Assembly (NCBI GenBank): GCA_961205875.1
Contig: OY540812.1
Coordinates: forward strand, 9,424,001-9,488,000
Length of the DNA: 64,000 nucleotides
Source: Sialis fuliginosa
Taxonomy: Eukaryota; Arthropoda; Insecta; Megaloptera; Sialidae
Reading direction: 5' to 3'
This document shows positions 47,929 through 63,258 of this stretch, piece by piece (the first letter of the stretch is position 1; every line of letters begins with the position of its first letter). The position numbers and the translations under genes were made by a program. The notes under the pieces are model-generated. The model ran no database searches. It had not been told where the DNA came from and worked only from the letters and a program-made list of their open reading frames with translations.

Positions 47929-50900
47929 ATGTCGTTTAGTATACGAATTGTGAAAATAGATCATTACTTAACTTCACCAATTCCCGAATTGGATATTGTG
48001 TATTCCGAATTTAGAGGAAATCCAGTGAAACAAGTTCCAGTTATTCGTATTTTTGGTGCTAATCATGAAGGTAATTTACAATAATATTGGTATTAATCAG
48101 TCTTAATTATTACTGACAATTATTGAAATATGTATGTTTAACATTTTAGGACATAAAACATGTCTACATATTCATCGAGTCTTTCCGTATTTATATATAC
48201 CTCACAATGAAATAGATAAGCCAAACATTTCTAAACTATCATATCGGTTAGCTACAGGTCTCGATAAAGCAATAAATATTTCGTTAGGACAAGCTGATTC
48301 AGTACAACAACATGTTTATGATATTGTACCTGTGGCAGCTAGGTACGTATTTTTAAAATTAAATATAATAAATAATAGGTTACTTACCGTCCATGGGACA
48401 TAAGTTGTACCAGTATTTGCAGGATAGATTATGTCTACTATGTTGTATAGTACAGTGCTGTATTTTCAAAACTAAAATATTTTTGATTAATGTACTATAT
48501 TATATACATATATATTATATATGTTCTTCAGACAATTTTCTGTATACAATTTTCTTATCTCAAAAAATCCGCAATTAAAAATACTAATCGACGTGTCCGA
48601 GCATTTTTGTACAAAATAATTACCTGAATTTTAAATGAATTTGTTCCTTTCATCATGAACAAAATGTTTAGTATTTGTATACATTTAGGTTTTGCTTACA
48701 CCTGACACGAAATTAAATGTAAGAAGCTTTTTCAAAACTTGTTATAAAAAACAGCATAACCTCTGAATTTTTCTGTGGAACCTTAGGGTTCTGCTGAACC
48801 CACATTGGAAAATGTCTATTAACAATAAGTAGGATGGGGGTAGCAGATCATGCAATATATGTAAATGGAAAATATAATATTTTTTTATTTAATTTGTGTG
48901 TACTATATTATCTTTATTCTGTGATATTATATTGCAATACTATAACTTTTGAAAATGTCCATAGTCATGGGCGCCGGGAGGGGGGTGCAAGGAGGTGCAC
49001 ACATGAAAAAATTAAGAAATATAATTTTTTTTTGTCGCGTCAATTTCAATTCCGAATTTTATAAATTTATCATTTAAAATGGGATATCCAAGAATTATTT
49101 TACGGAAATATTACAATTTTTACAAAATGTATGATACAAAATTAAGGGAATGGAACAAAATATGTAAGATATGAAATAATTACTACTAATGAAGTAATGA
49201 ATCGTTCTTAATTTCCATTTTGCGCTTCTCTTTTTTTGCGCCGTGTGTTTGTATCCATCTATTGTAGCTGCTTAGGTATTTCCCTGTGAAAATTCACTAA
49301 ACAATGTTTTTAGACTGGAAATTAAGGATTTAGTATGTATAAATTGCATATAATTACAGTAAATGGGTCAATTTTTCATAGAAACACCTGGGCCGAGATT
49401 TACACTTAAACCGTCTCTGAAAACTTTAAATACCTATTTAATGGTGTCGAAGTTATATTTAATGGAATATCATATCTTGTTTTGATATACACTAATGTGG
49501 GGGTTAAGAATATTACAATTATACTAATCTTGATGTTTTTGTTCTTATTATACTCACAAATATATGATATTTTATAAATATTCTATATAAAATTTTCATA
49601 ATAGCATCGAAAATCAAATCAAGTTGAAAATAATACGAACAATTATTTTCTCCGTTTTCTACGATTAAAAAAAAACTGGCACTCCTTGTGCTACTTTTAA
49701 ATCAATATTAACGAACTTGGACTTATTTAAAAGAAAAATTTATGTTCTACAAAAAAAGTCCTTTGTAAAATGTAACCTGTCCGCCATTTTTTCAGCACAA
49801 CTCGGATCAGCTCGGATTTTTTGTGGGATGATCAGAACGTTTCCACCAAAAATCATTTTGGTCCGAATTAGTTCCCTATATCAGTTAATTAATTTCATGC
49901 TTATCTTACTGGACTAATAAGAGATATTAATTCATATCAAACATCTTTTGTAGTTAATATTATTTAAAAGATTAAATACTTAATACAATATTGGGTATTC
50001 ATAAAATCTTATCTAATGTTTAAAAAAACAAAACTTAATTACTGTATACATTCAACAATAATTGTTGAGTCAGAAAGTTTTTTTTCATGTCTTATTTAAA
50101 AAAGATTGTAGTATATTTGATTTTAGATGCTATATTTAATTCCACTATTAAATTTATCTATTATCAGTGCCGTTCCCACTTTGTGGCAGATAATTGTACT
50201 TTTATGATAATTATAACATGTTATTTATAGTTCCATTTTGTTTTAGGCCTATTTACGGTTATCATAATAAAAAACATAAATTTTTGAAAATACATTTTTA
50301 TAACCCGTTTATGGTTAAGAAAGCTGCAACGCTTTTGCAAAATGGAGCTGTTCTCAATACAATTTATCAACCACATGAAGCTCACATTAATTACGAACTT
50401 CAATTTATGATAGATTATAATTTACATGGAATGAATAATATTATTCTTTCAAAAGTCATGTATCGAAACGGTAACAATACTGAAAATGTTCCTATCAATT
50501 TAATTTTACCAGAATCAGTATCCAAAATAAGCACCTGCAAGTTTGAAGTCGACTGTTTAGCACAAGATATTATAAACCGTGATGAAATTGTTTCTGGTAA
50601 GTTATCTGCTAATCCAGGAATTGCTGCAATTTGGGAGGAAGAAAGAGAAAGGAGGCGTAAACAGAAGAAAACTTCACAAATTGTGCCGCAAGTATCACAG
50701 GATCGCCTAAAAGTACCAACCGACAGCGAATCGTATTTTATGAATAAACTTAGAGAGAGATTAAAATCTTTCCAGTTGAAAATGAATGAAAGTGACATTA
50801 GTGTTCCATCTACAAGCAATAGTAACCAATCGGTCTATCCTGCTGAAGTAGCTGATGATGAATATGAATTAGTAAATGCTTCTGGTATAGAGGATGTAAC

Positions 50901-53900
50901 CAAAGCAAAAGATTTAATTGTTGCACTACCTTCTCAAGATATTGACTATTTACCTATTAGCTCTCAACCTTCAACTAGTCAAACTAAACTATCTACTAGT
51001 CCATTATTAACATGTAGCACAGAAGCATATCAACAGCTATTAAAGTTATCACTTGAAAATACTGATTTAGATGATGATGATACTTTTGTAAACCAAAATT
51101 TAATTTTAAGTTTAGCCAAATCTTCACCAATATTATCTCAAATACAACATAATATCAATAAGTCTGATGTTCAGAAACTGTATAATATTTTAAAAGAATT
51201 GGAAGATTGTTCTGATGTTGATGATGATAGCATTTTATCTCAAAAACCATTGTATGATGATGATGCCGAAGAGTTCACAGAGGAAATGTTCAGAAATGAA
51301 ATAGAAGAGCAAACTATTGACAGATCAAATGAAAAGAAAACCTCTGATAATACACTTACAAATAGTGATGAGAATGTAGACTTGTTTAATTTATTGGAAA
51401 CTATGTGTGAATCTGATCAAAATACAAAAAGTAGTAGAGATAATCTTGAAGAAATCGAATACTTAGAAAATTCTGTTAGTTCTGAAAAAAATACAGATCA
51501 GTTTCTTGTTACTTCAGATAAACAAATTATATCAGATCAAACAGAAAAAAGTGAAGATTCTTCTTTAGAAAATTTGATAGATGATCTAATGGACTTAACT
51601 AATCAGCAGACAAACTCAAGTCAAACAGAATCTAAACAAGATGTGAATGAATTAATAAAATCTCAAAAATCGGATGAACCAGACTGGAATGATTCGTTTT
51701 TTGACGAACTTTTAAACACCGATTTAAATACACCTGAAACTACACAGAAAGCTGAACCTGTACCATCGGTGTCAAGATCATCACAGCGCAAAAGAAAATC
51801 TTTATCTCAACTTTCTGATAATGAATCTGATGATTTAGACATTTTTGATGTATCTGTCAGTAAAATTCCACAATTGGATGGTACTTTTGATGTGAATATC
51901 AAAAAGAAAAAGTCTAAGTCTTTGCAGTGTATAAAAAATACAAATATAAAGAAAAAATATAAAACAAGGTTCAGTGATATTAATAATAAATCTAATAAGA
52001 ATTTAATTGGTCAGCCTCAAATAAATTGTTTTAATCGTAATATTTACGGTCTAAATAAAAGACGAAATTATAATTTATCTGATTTTAATGAAGAATCTTT
52101 AAAATCTATTACGTTGAAAAAGTATTTAACGTTTTGTTTAAAATCTAGTAAATTAAACATGAATGTAAATGATAATTCTGTATTAGATAATGAAGCACAT
52201 GAAAGTGTTTTAAATCTTTCAGTTTGTGCTATTAATTCAGTTTTAGATAAAGATAAAGTAAAAATCAGTGGAAACAAACAATCTTTACCAAATATTTCTT
52301 ATTTAAAAAAAATAATATATAAATGCATTAATCAAGTTTTAAAAGAAGTAATATATAAAAAGAATGATAAAAAATTAATTTTCGACAGTTTGAAGTACAT
52401 TATAGAACCAAAAATGACTGCTATAAATGAAGATATTGTATCAAATGCTGTCATAGATTTTTGCCAGCAATATTTAAAATTTAACTCTATCATGATTAAG
52501 GAAAGTAATAAGAAAGTGCCTTTAAATAATAATAATCATTTACAGTATGATAATTATAACATGTTTTGTAATAATCTTTTAGTGAGAAAACCTAAAGTAT
52601 TTAATCTCACCAAAAAGAATTTAAAATATTTTCGTAGAAAATCAAACGAACATATCCTATGCTTAGACGGAGCAACAGGTTTAGATTCCCAATCTTCATC
52701 TGATTGTGCAAGTAAATATTCAAACAAGGCATACACATTAAATAAATCAAAATGTATACCTAAAATAAGTAACGTAAATGTGAAAAGCACAGTTGAAACA
52801 GAAGCAATTAATAAAAATGATAGTAAACCATCTGAATTAAGTTATATATTTGAATTTGAAGATTTATTAAATGAGTACAACAAGTTTACAGAAAACTGTT
52901 TGGATGAATGCCATCAACAGAATTTATCTTTAATTAATGAATTTCATACAACTAATTTCGATAGTCACATAGAAGCGCCGTGCGTGTCAGTTGAAGTAGG
53001 AGATACCAATATTCTGTTGGGTGTAAACAAAAAGGTAAACGATAGCATTTACGATGTGAGTCGTGAATTATCACGAATTCTTGAAAGTGTAGCATGTGAC
53101 GATTTTGTACATCTTGACTATATGGATTCACTCTGCTTACCGGTAGAAATAACTTTAATAAAACTAATTGTTTCTGATATGATTAACACTGTACTGACTT
53201 TTGAGTTTCATGTGAAGGATATTGAGCTAGATAAATTACAAGATAATCACCAAATAGTTAATGTATTTTTTTCTAATAATACGAATGTTGTGATGTACAT
53301 AGATTTTGAAGTGTTTTGTGAAATTCTTAATAAGATATATTGTAGTTTTCGTGATGATGCTAACAATTCTAATGTTACAGTTAGCTTGGCATGTAATTTT
53401 AATAAATATTTAGAACCTCAAAAATTAACTACCTTTAAGAAGTGTAGTAATATAAAAGTTTTAGATGTGTATTTTGCAAAAAAATTTATTAAATTTCTGA
53501 AAAAAGCAGACAAGAACTTTCCATTTTCTGAAAGTGATTTAGTTAATAAATTAAAGAATAAAGAATTATATCTTATTATGGGAAAAGGTAAACTTGTTGG
53601 TGTTGAAAATATGAGTTCAGAAAATTTATTAAAAATAAAAGATATTTTCGATCTCACTTCAAATGACATGATCAATTTTTCAAAAGAAAATAATAAATAT
53701 CTAACAACTGGTGAACATATACAAAAGCAAAATTCTAGTAAACAAGTGTTAATAGATAATGCAGGTGTATGTAATTCAAAAGTAAAAGTAAATTCAGATA
53801 AATGGAAAAATACACAATTTAGAATATTATATGCAGATAGATCTAAACCTAATTCTACAAATAAAAATAAAAAAAGCTCAAAACACTTAGTTGACAATAT

Positions 53901-56900
53901 ACATAAAAATTCTAAGATAAAAACTGTACAGAAAAAGTGTGTTAAAAAAAGTATTACTAAAAAAGATATTGGAAAAAATGCTGAAGAGAATTGTTTATCT
54001 ATAAAACAGAAAAATACTGTTGATGTAAAAAATAATGAACGAACTAAATTTAAGAATGACAGTATTAAAATCAAAAATAATGAAAGTAAAATAAATTCAA
54101 ATATTCAGAATAAACCAAGTTCAATTAGGTACTATGATATAGATATATTTTCTCCAAATTGCCCTCAGTATGAAAAACCCAAAATAAAAAAATCTAGAAA
54201 GATAGATAAAGCATCTTCTGACCATCATTCAGTTAATGAAAAAAAATTACCAAGAAATATTACAAGTACACCAAAATCATATAATATTTCTATTCCTAAA
54301 ACACACGATTGTCATCGTTCAAAAAATACATTTAAAGATATTTATACTATTAATAGAAATTTAAATAATGAGAAGAAAGAGAGTGGTAAGGTTCCCAAAT
54401 TAATAATTATAAAAAAGAAAAAAAAGATTAGGAGTTATTGTCAAAATGAAATGATAGATAAAAGCATATATGAGCTGAAGAATGAAAATAAAACAGAAGA
54501 TATTTTAAAGAGCACTATTTCGAGCACTGAAATTATACCAAAACGACCATACAAAAAGAAAACTAAAATATTGACTTTGGAAAACATTGATAAAATAAAT
54601 GAAACGATCGATTTTGTTATTAATAAATTTATAAATATAGACACACCAGAAAACAAAAATCCTGAAACTAAAATAACGCTAACACAACAATTACCAACGG
54701 CTAATAAAGATATGCCTCCTTTACAAAATGAAAACATAATAGAGAATAATAAACAAACAAAACTAGAAATTTCACAAAATAAAAATATAACAAATTGTCC
54801 ATTAGATCAACATATACCAATTCAAGTTCCTAATTTAATAGAAAATGATAATATTGAAAATTCAGTTCAAGTTAACAAAAACCAAACATTTAAATGTTAT
54901 AAAAATAAAAGAAAAGATGAAACCGTTCCTTCTGAAATAAAAACAGAATCTTTTGAAAAAACATATGATTCTAATACCAATTACCTTTTTGAAGATTTAG
55001 TCTCTGAAAGTGATTTTGATTTTAGTAGTACAGATGCTGTTCTTAAGCCTTGGCGTTTTAATATAGAGGATGATATAATGTTATTAGGATATCCGTCTCA
55101 AAAAAAAAAAACAGAAAACGATTTTAACTGTCAAATGGATAGTGATAATAACAAAAATCATGACGATAATGACTCATTGAATGATAATACACCAAAGTCA
55201 AGTCGAATGTTATTGAATAAACTCGAATTTACTGAAAGTTTATTTTTGACACCTAAAAACAATCAAATAATATCTGACAAATCAATGTCAAATGAATGGA
55301 AAGTGTCATCAAAAAGAAAGTCAAATTGTGAAGATACTGTTTTGAGACAAAGTAAAAGACTTAGAAGTACTAGTCAATTTTTTAATTTAAATACAGAAAG
55401 TTGTATTAAACGAAAGTTAAATAATAGTTTGGAAATTTCTGAGACCACACCAAACACAAATTTAGTACATGATTCTTTGATTACTAATCAGGTAAAAGTA
55501 ACACATGCTGAAAATGTTATTGAGAAAAAAGTATTTAAAAAAAGAGGAAGGAAAAAGTTACTTAGAAGTAACATAAAACAAAAAAATGATTTTTCAGAGA
55601 ACATTAATCAACAAAGCGTAACATCCATAAAACAATTAGAAAATAGTAAATGTTATTCATCAGTAAAAACAAGAAGTCAATCAAAAATGGCTCAAACAAA
55701 ACCAGATATGAAATCAAAAAAAATATTGCAAGTTGATGGTCTGAACCAAACATATCCTACAGTTCACAATTTTGGTTTGAATAATAATATGTTAAATGAA
55801 ATTATAAAATATAAAAGCAAAGTTTATCATCCGATATACCAAAAAATGTTTAAGAATTATTTGCAGAGACAAAAAATAATGTATGCAAATATTTTATGTG
55901 TAGATGGAAATTTGGATGATGAAGATAGAAAAGCAATTAAAATTAAAAAAACTCAAAAGAAAGCTATTAATGTAGGTTTGTCTAAACGTAAAAGTATTGC
56001 TGATTTAAATCCGGTTGTTCAACTAAACAGAACCACTATTGATTCAAAGCAAATTAAAGACGATATAACTACAAATAAGAAATCTAAAATAACAACTGAA
56101 CAGAAGTCAAAAAGAAATAAAACCACTATAGAAAATGAGCAAGTAAAACAGCAGAAAATTCAGAAACAAAATAAAACATTGGGTTTGGTACGAAGTAGGA
56201 ATAAAACACTCAAGAAAAGTGATAATTTACTGGTTAAAACATGTAGCGTGAAGTTAAATGACATTGCAGTTAATCTGAAGAAATATCATATTAAAGAAAA
56301 CCAATCTAAGAAAGTAACATCCGAAAAAAAACTTTCTGTAGATTTAGTAGATATTATAAAATTTCCAGATATTGAAAAGATAAAAAACAATAAAAATGTG
56401 GTGACAAGAAAAGGGAAATCTAGTAATTTACCAAGATCTAATTATAAACAGTTAAATATCGTAAAGGAATCTCCGTTGAAAGAAAGCAATTTAAACAAAT
56501 ATGAATTACAAACTTCTAAAAGAAAGCAAAATACTAACATAGGTAAGTACCTACAACCTACAATATAATTTTTATCTTTAGATCAGATTTTGTTTCAGAT
56601 ACAAATCAATCTGATACTGCTAATGAAAATAATACATTGATGTTGCCGAGTGTTGCACCTGATTTAAATAATTTATCAAATGCCATACATATAAATGGTC
56701 AGGGTGAGTTCCCAAGAGTCTCTGATTCTAAACTGTGAGTTGATAACTAGGATAATGATACCACCGAAAATATATGGAAATATTTATAATATATAAAAAA
56801 AATTTTGTGACTGTTATAAAACCCTGATCATGCGCCCTAAAGTAGATAAGTTAGGTATCATTTGAAAAGTCATGACTTGGGGTTGTGCCCTTTCAGAGTT

Positions 56901-59900
56901 CTATATCTTTTCTCTTCTGGTTCAGAAGTTACTAATTTTTTCGTGTTATTAATTTATGTGTTGTTTGCTAATTTAATTTATTTCCATATACTTTACTAAG
57001 TGTTATTATTAAGAAATAATCATGTTATTTGTTATCAGTATCACATTAACAACATATATTTTAAGGGTATAATTTATTTTCTAACTGTTAATCTCATTCT
57101 ACCGGCCGGAGCGGCCATGTCCACTTTTACCTGACTATATTTTTTACCAGAACTAACTACCATGAAAAAGTATTTCAATAATCTCTTAATTCCATAAAAG
57201 GATATAGAATTTGTCAAAAAAATATATATTTTGTAAAAATATCATGGCTTAAATGTATTTATAAAAAAACTGCTATCCTCTGTCTACTGCCTGCTGTGGC
57301 TGTATGCAGATTAGTTGTCGTTCAACCTTCGCTGAGTGAGTTTGTGTCAGTTTTTGAAGTTTTTAGCTATCACCATATTGTACTCAGGTATAAACAGTAG
57401 GTTCACTTTTTTTGCGGATTTCAAGAAAATATAATTGATAGTTTGATTACATTTAATCGTCATTACATTTTTCGACAAATTGATACCAGCCACTCAGGCC
57501 GTTAGATGTAGGATGGCTGACAAAATTGTAGAATGAGGTTAACGGTTATAATCATTTTCATATTTAATTCTTTAAATATCTTAAAATTGCTTAATGACGA
57601 CAGCTGTGTTTCATAAAATTAACATTTTGTCGTCTATTGACAATGGAAGAGAATAGTTTTGTGAAATCTTTTAATTGTTTAATAAAACATATTTAATAGG
57701 AATTCATTCATCAATTAATATTTTAAAGAAGTAAAATCACACAATAATACAAATTTCTTTAATGTATTTTCAGATATTATGCAACTAAACGAAATGGTCA
57801 GAGTCCACCAATATTTGTGGTAAATGAATCTGATGATGATCTTAATATTTCATCAGAAGATGTAATTGAACATGAAGTAATTAATGAAGAAATAAAAACT
57901 GATAACAGTCCCTGTGATTCTAAAACAGTGGATAATTATAACAATATTAAATTTCCAAGCAAATGTAATTTGAGTGATTCGAAAATGTGTGATTTAACTG
58001 TACAAGAATCGGATGTTAATTTTTCACCAGTAAATGAAAATACATTTAATTCATCAACAAGTGTCGATTCTGATAGTTTTTTGTTAAGCATTAAAGACCG
58101 TAAAAAAAAAATTATTAAAACAAAAGTTAAAAAGAAATTTAAACATTTATGTTTGAACCATACAGTAGTAGATGAAAATAAAATATGTGATTATAAGAAA
58201 AATACAAAAGATGCAATTGTTTCAGTTAGTCAAATCCCATGCGTAAGTGTAAGTGAAAATATAAATGACACAGTGCCTGTAATAGAGTGTGATATTTCAT
58301 CTAATAAAATAAATTCAGTAAATGAAATTGATTTAACAAAATCGCAGTTATCTGATTTAGAATTATTAGAAAATGATAATCTAAATTTAAATGTTAGTAA
58401 CATAACACCTAATCCTGTAAATGAAGATTTTTTTGAATCATCTGTTGAATCGACGAATACTATCGAAGAATTAGTTGAAAATAAGTTACGAAATCAGACT
58501 GAAATTTCTCGACAATATGATGTTACAAATAATTTTTTCCCTCAGCCTGGTTGTTCAAAAGATTTATCAGCACCTATATTTGAATCTATATCATTAAAGG
58601 AAAAAAATGATGCACCTTTGCATTTACATTTAAATGTTTGTTCAGATGATTTAAATAATGATGAATTATCAGAAATAAATTCCTCGTTTGATGAAAATAT
58701 TAAAAATAAATTGAAGAATACATCGATGGAAAATGATAGTGATTTAGGAATTGTTAGCTTTTATGACAAAACATTATTAGATGTAGAACCTTTCAATATT
58801 ACACAACCTAAGGAAAATGATACTGAAATAGAAAATACAATTTATTCTAGTCCAGATATGTGTGAAATTTTAAGTAATCAAAATAAACCAATGAAACGGC
58901 TTACATCTGAACAAAAACTTAATCTTACTCAAAATCTATCAATCCTTGATGCAAGTTTTATTGAACAGATACCACATGACCGCTTTACCGAAGATGGTTG
59001 TGTTGTATTAATGCCGAGGTATAATCCTCCATCTCGAATTGATATCGAATCTTCAATGGTAGAGTTTGAAATTCCGGAGGTTCGATCAGTTGAACCTTTT
59101 TATGGCAATCCGAATGATGTAACAGGTCGTATTGAAATTGGACACAAAATTTTAAAGGTACCTGGTTTGACTACAAAGGACTTATTAGATTTTGAATCTG
59201 TATTAGAATATAAAACTATTGAGTATTGGAGAAACTATCAGGTTAAAACACTGCAAACATCACTCGATAATCTAAAGAAAGCTAGTAGTTCTAATTTATT
59301 ACAATATTTCGCTTCAAATGAAATCCGTATAATAACACCTAGTATATTACCACCTACCAAGAGAGATGTAGAAATGTGGCTTAAAGCAAAAGATGTTATT
59401 AAAGTACAGAAAAAAGAAAAAAAAAGTAAATTGAAAATATTCATTCCATCAAGTCCAACAGGCAATGGTGATAGTTCAGATGAAAGTTTAACTTTATCTC
59501 CTTGTACACCTCAGTCAAATAATCTTTCTTCACCATCAAGTTCACAAAGCAGTAATCCTAAGTCAAGTATTCAAAGTGTTAATATCACACCGCACAGTTC
59601 AACTAAGGAAGCAAATGATGATTTGAAATTAGAAAATGAGAATTTGCGATCAGTCAGTCCAATTTTTAAAAACAAAAAAGTTAAAAAACAAATAAAAAAT
59701 TTAAGAAATAAAGCTCTTCGTATATCCTTAACAAAATCATTTGCTGAGCACACAAAAATGTCTACAATTGTAGAAGATGAAATGTTAAAACCTGATAAAG
59801 AATCTGAAATTGCAGAGTTATTAACTTCTGATACAAATTCAAATACTTCAGATGATTCATTAAAACAAATGATGGAAAAAACACAATTTCGCAAGCAACT

Positions 59901-62900
59901 TGTGAGTCCAGTAAATATTAATTCTAGTTGCCGTATTAGCGGAGCAACTTTAGATAATACTTATGGTTTCAAAGTACCATTGGAAAATCTACAAAATGCA
60001 AAAGCTGTAACCGAATATCAGTATTTGACTGTTTTTGTAACAGAGTTACATACAGAAGCGAGAGGAGGCTTAAAGCCTAATCCTGAATTTGATAAAATTA
60101 GAACTTTGTTTTATACCATCTACAACGATGTACCTGAAAATTTTGAGCTTCCAAGACACGAAACAGGCATTATTTGTGTAGATGAAAGTGGTAAACAAGA
60201 TTACCTTGAAGGCTGTGATAAAAATGTTACTATAACTTATGTAGAAAGTGAAAAAGAACTGATAGAAACATTAATTCTTGTATTTAATAAATGGGATCCT
60301 GATATATTAATAGGGTATGAAATTGAGATGTTATCATGGGGGTATTTATTTGAAAGAAGTTTTATTTTAGAAATTAATTTGCCCCCAAAATTATCCAGGA
60401 TCTCTGATTCTAAGAATAATAAAAAATTAAACGATGCAGGACATTTCAGGGAACTGAATTTAGTAGGCCGCATTGTATTAGACTTGTGGAGATTAATGAG
60501 GCATGAAATAGCATTAAACAGTTATACATTTGAAAATGTATTTTATCATGTTCTACATGAACGTATTCCAAAACATTCATTTAAAGATTTAAGCTTTTGG
60601 TATGAACACAATACAAAGTTGTATCGCTGGATAACGATTGATTATTACATAAAACGTATTGAGGGTACAATGAAGCTTCTTGATCAACTTGATTTGATAG
60701 GACGGACTTGTGAACTGGCTCGTTTGTTTGGAATTCAATTTTATGAAGTTCTTTCTAGAGGTTCTCAATTCAGAGTTGAATCAATGATGCTACGACTTGC
60801 TAAACCATTGAATTATATCTCCGTGTCACCTAGTGTACAACAGAGAGCAAACATGAAAGCTCCTGAATTTCTTCCACTGATAATGGAACCACAATCAAAG
60901 ATGTACACAGATCCTGTCATCGTTCTAGACTTTCAGAGTTTATATCCGTCAATGATCATAGCTTATAATTATTGTTTTTCAACTTGTTTGGGCCGTGTAG
61001 GATTATTAGGTCATTCAGAACCTTTTGAATTTGGAGCAACATATTTAAAAACTAAACCCGCATGTATTGAAGATTTATTGCTTAAAAATAAATTGAACAT
61101 ATCGCCTTGCGGTGTTGCTTTTGTAGATCAGTCAGTACAATTAGGTATTCTTCCACGTATGCTAAAAGAAATTTTAGACACTCGATTAATGGTTAAACAA
61201 TCTATGAAAGAGAACAAAGACGATGCAACACTTCAGAGAGTATTACATTCTCGGCAATTAGGTTTAAAATTGATTGCAAATGTTACGTATGGTTACACAG
61301 CTGCGAATTTCAGTGGACGTATGCCGTGTATAGAAGTCGGTGACAGTGTTGTCAGTAAAGGAAGGGAAACTTTAGAAAGAGCTATTAAGTTAGTTGAAAA
61401 CAATGCTCAATGGAGAGCTAAAGTCATATATGGTGATACTGATTCTCTATTTGTATTAATACCTGGGCGTAGCAGGCAAGATGCATTCAAAATAGGAAGT
61501 GAAATCGCAGAAGCTGTTACTAACGATAATCCAACACCAGTCAAGTTAAAACTAGAAAAAGTATATCAGCCTTGTATTTTACAAACTAAGAAACGCTATG
61601 TTGGTTATATGTACGAAAGCCCTGATCAAGAAGAACCTGAATATAATGCTAAAGGTATCGAAACAGTAAGGAGAGATGGTTGCCCAGCTGTTGGCAAAGT
61701 GAGTTAATATTTTGTTTGCGACTTATACTATTAAAGAATTTGTATTCAAAGGTTTTGTAGGAAATTATAATATTTTTTTTGTTTGATCAACTTACTTATT
61801 TTTTATAACAATTACAATAAATTATTATTATAATTTATAATACATAAAATCACAGGTTCAAATGAACCAATTTCAAAACTGATATAAATTAAAATATGTT
61901 TTCAAACTTTTGATAATGTCATGTTCATTAAACAACACTGCAATTTTCAATTGTTTTGCTTTCAGATACTTGAAAAAACTCTCCGATTGTTATTTGAAAC
62001 TAAAGATATGAGTATTGTTAAAGAATACGTTTGCAAACAATTTACTAAAATATTAACAGGGCGTGCAAATATACAAGATTTAATATTTGCTAGAGAGTTT
62101 CGAGGTGCGAATGGTTATAGACCTAATGCTATGGTTCCTTCTTTGGTACTCTCAAGGTAATATAATGAGTTTTTTAACTTTTCAGAATTCTATATAAATT
62201 TTGATGTTTCTGTTTAATAAAATCTACTTCACATTTAATAATCAAAATATTTCTTTAGACGCTACAAACAACAAGATCCACGTGGAGAACCTCGTCGCAG
62301 TGAACGTGTACCATACATAATAATTCATGGAGCTCCGGGAACAACATTAGTTCGGTTATCACGAGGTCCACATGAAGTGTTAAATGATCCATCTCTTCGA
62401 CCACATGCAGAATACTATATTACTCGAGTTATTATACCAGCTTTAAATAGATGTTTAAGCTTGTGTGGTGTTGATGTTCATACTTGGTAAATGTTTATAT
62501 CAATTTTTGCCTATTTAATTTAATATTTGATCTATTGTAAATATTGATTTATTTTTTAGGTTTAATGAACTACCTAGAAAGATTACACGATATTTTCAAA
62601 CAAGTGTTAAAGATAACAAGAAAAGCACAATATCTCAACATTTTGCTATAAGTAATTGCATTTCTTGTGATGGTTTGACAAAAGATGGTGTCTGTGAAAA
62701 TTGCAAAAGAAATCCACAGAAAACATGCCTCACTTTACAAAATAAACTTCAACAATGGGAAAGGAATATTGAGTGTGTTAAAAAAGTTAGTAAAAATATT
62801 GTTATATTTATTATCTAATTGGTTAAAAAATTCAACGAAGTACATAATAATGTTCATAAACAGGGGCCATTATTTTATCAATAAATATAATTATATTTTA

Positions 62901-63071
62901 TTAATTATTTAGATTTGCCAGTCTTGCTGTGGTCGTCCTCATCAAACTAACTGTATTTCATTGGATTGTCCTGTTTTGTACCGTTTTCATCAAACTAAAC
63001 GAGATGCTGATCAAATTCCTTTTGTTCGACAAATACATGACAATACACTATCAGAATTACTTGATTTTTAA
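47929..63071 (+). CDS. Rev3: DNA polymerase zeta catalytic subunit
   Basis: Nine exons: 47929-48070, 48150-48342, 50247-56542, 56599-56734, 57774-61698, 61966-62156, 62259-62486, 62560-62785 and 62913-63071; 3831 residues. Rev3 extends primers past DNA lesions with Rev7. The N-terminal domain (MSFSIRIV, CLHIHRVFPYLYIP, YQPHEAH) matches REV3L. Then comes a very long Asn/Lys/Ser-rich region of low complexity. The B-family polymerase core has motif A DFQSLYPSM (D3308), motif B LKLIANVTYGY and motif C YGDTDS (D3477, D3479). The C-terminus has two cysteine clusters: CISCDGLTKDGVCENC (3737-3752) and C3781, C3784, C3793, C3798, the latter the Fe-S/accessory-subunit site. Exon 4 must use the donor at 56735; the nearer GTGAGT at 56704 breaks the frame. 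Introns 2 and 4 exceed 1 kb. Human REV3L is about 3130 residues, so this one is longer. Confidence 0.95.
48343..50246 (+). other. Rev3: Rev3 intron 2 (1.9 kb)
   Basis: AT-rich intron with transposon debris: a GGAACCTTAGGGTTCTG block near 48780 and a CATGGGCGCCGGGAGGGGGG block near 48965 like the outer ends of hAT-type elements. No internal exon seen. Confidence 0.6.
57083..57550. mobile_element. Inverted-repeat element in Rev3 intron 4 (about 468 bp)
   Basis: Ends AACTGTTAATCTCATTCTAC and inverse GTAGAATGAGGTTAACGGTT with two mismatches. Inside the ends are GC-rich CCGGCCGGAGCGGCC and CAGGCCGTTAGATG. No clear target duplication; superfamily unassigned. Confidence 0.55.
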
Positions 63072-63114
63072 GAATTAAAAATTTTAATTTGTTGATCCAC
63101 TAGAAATTAGTATT

Positions 63115-63120
63115 AATAAA
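63115..63120 (+). terminator. Rev3: Poly(A) signal of Rev3
   Basis: AATAAA 44 nt after the Rev3 stop codon. Confidence 0.5.
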
Positions 63121-63258
63121 AAAATATATATAAAAATTATATCATAGAATTTTAAGATTTTTTGTTTTTTTAACAGTTTTGCTGTTGGCTCTAAACAGTG
63201 AATTGTGTTAGCAGGTGCCAAAATGTTTTTTTTCTCATTAAATATTAGATTTTTTTAT

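Noticed and set aside
56703-56708. GTGAGT at 56704 as the donor of Rev3 exon 4
   Set aside because: Joining from there to 57774 shifts the frame and hits a stop; the donor GTGAGT at 56735 keeps it open.
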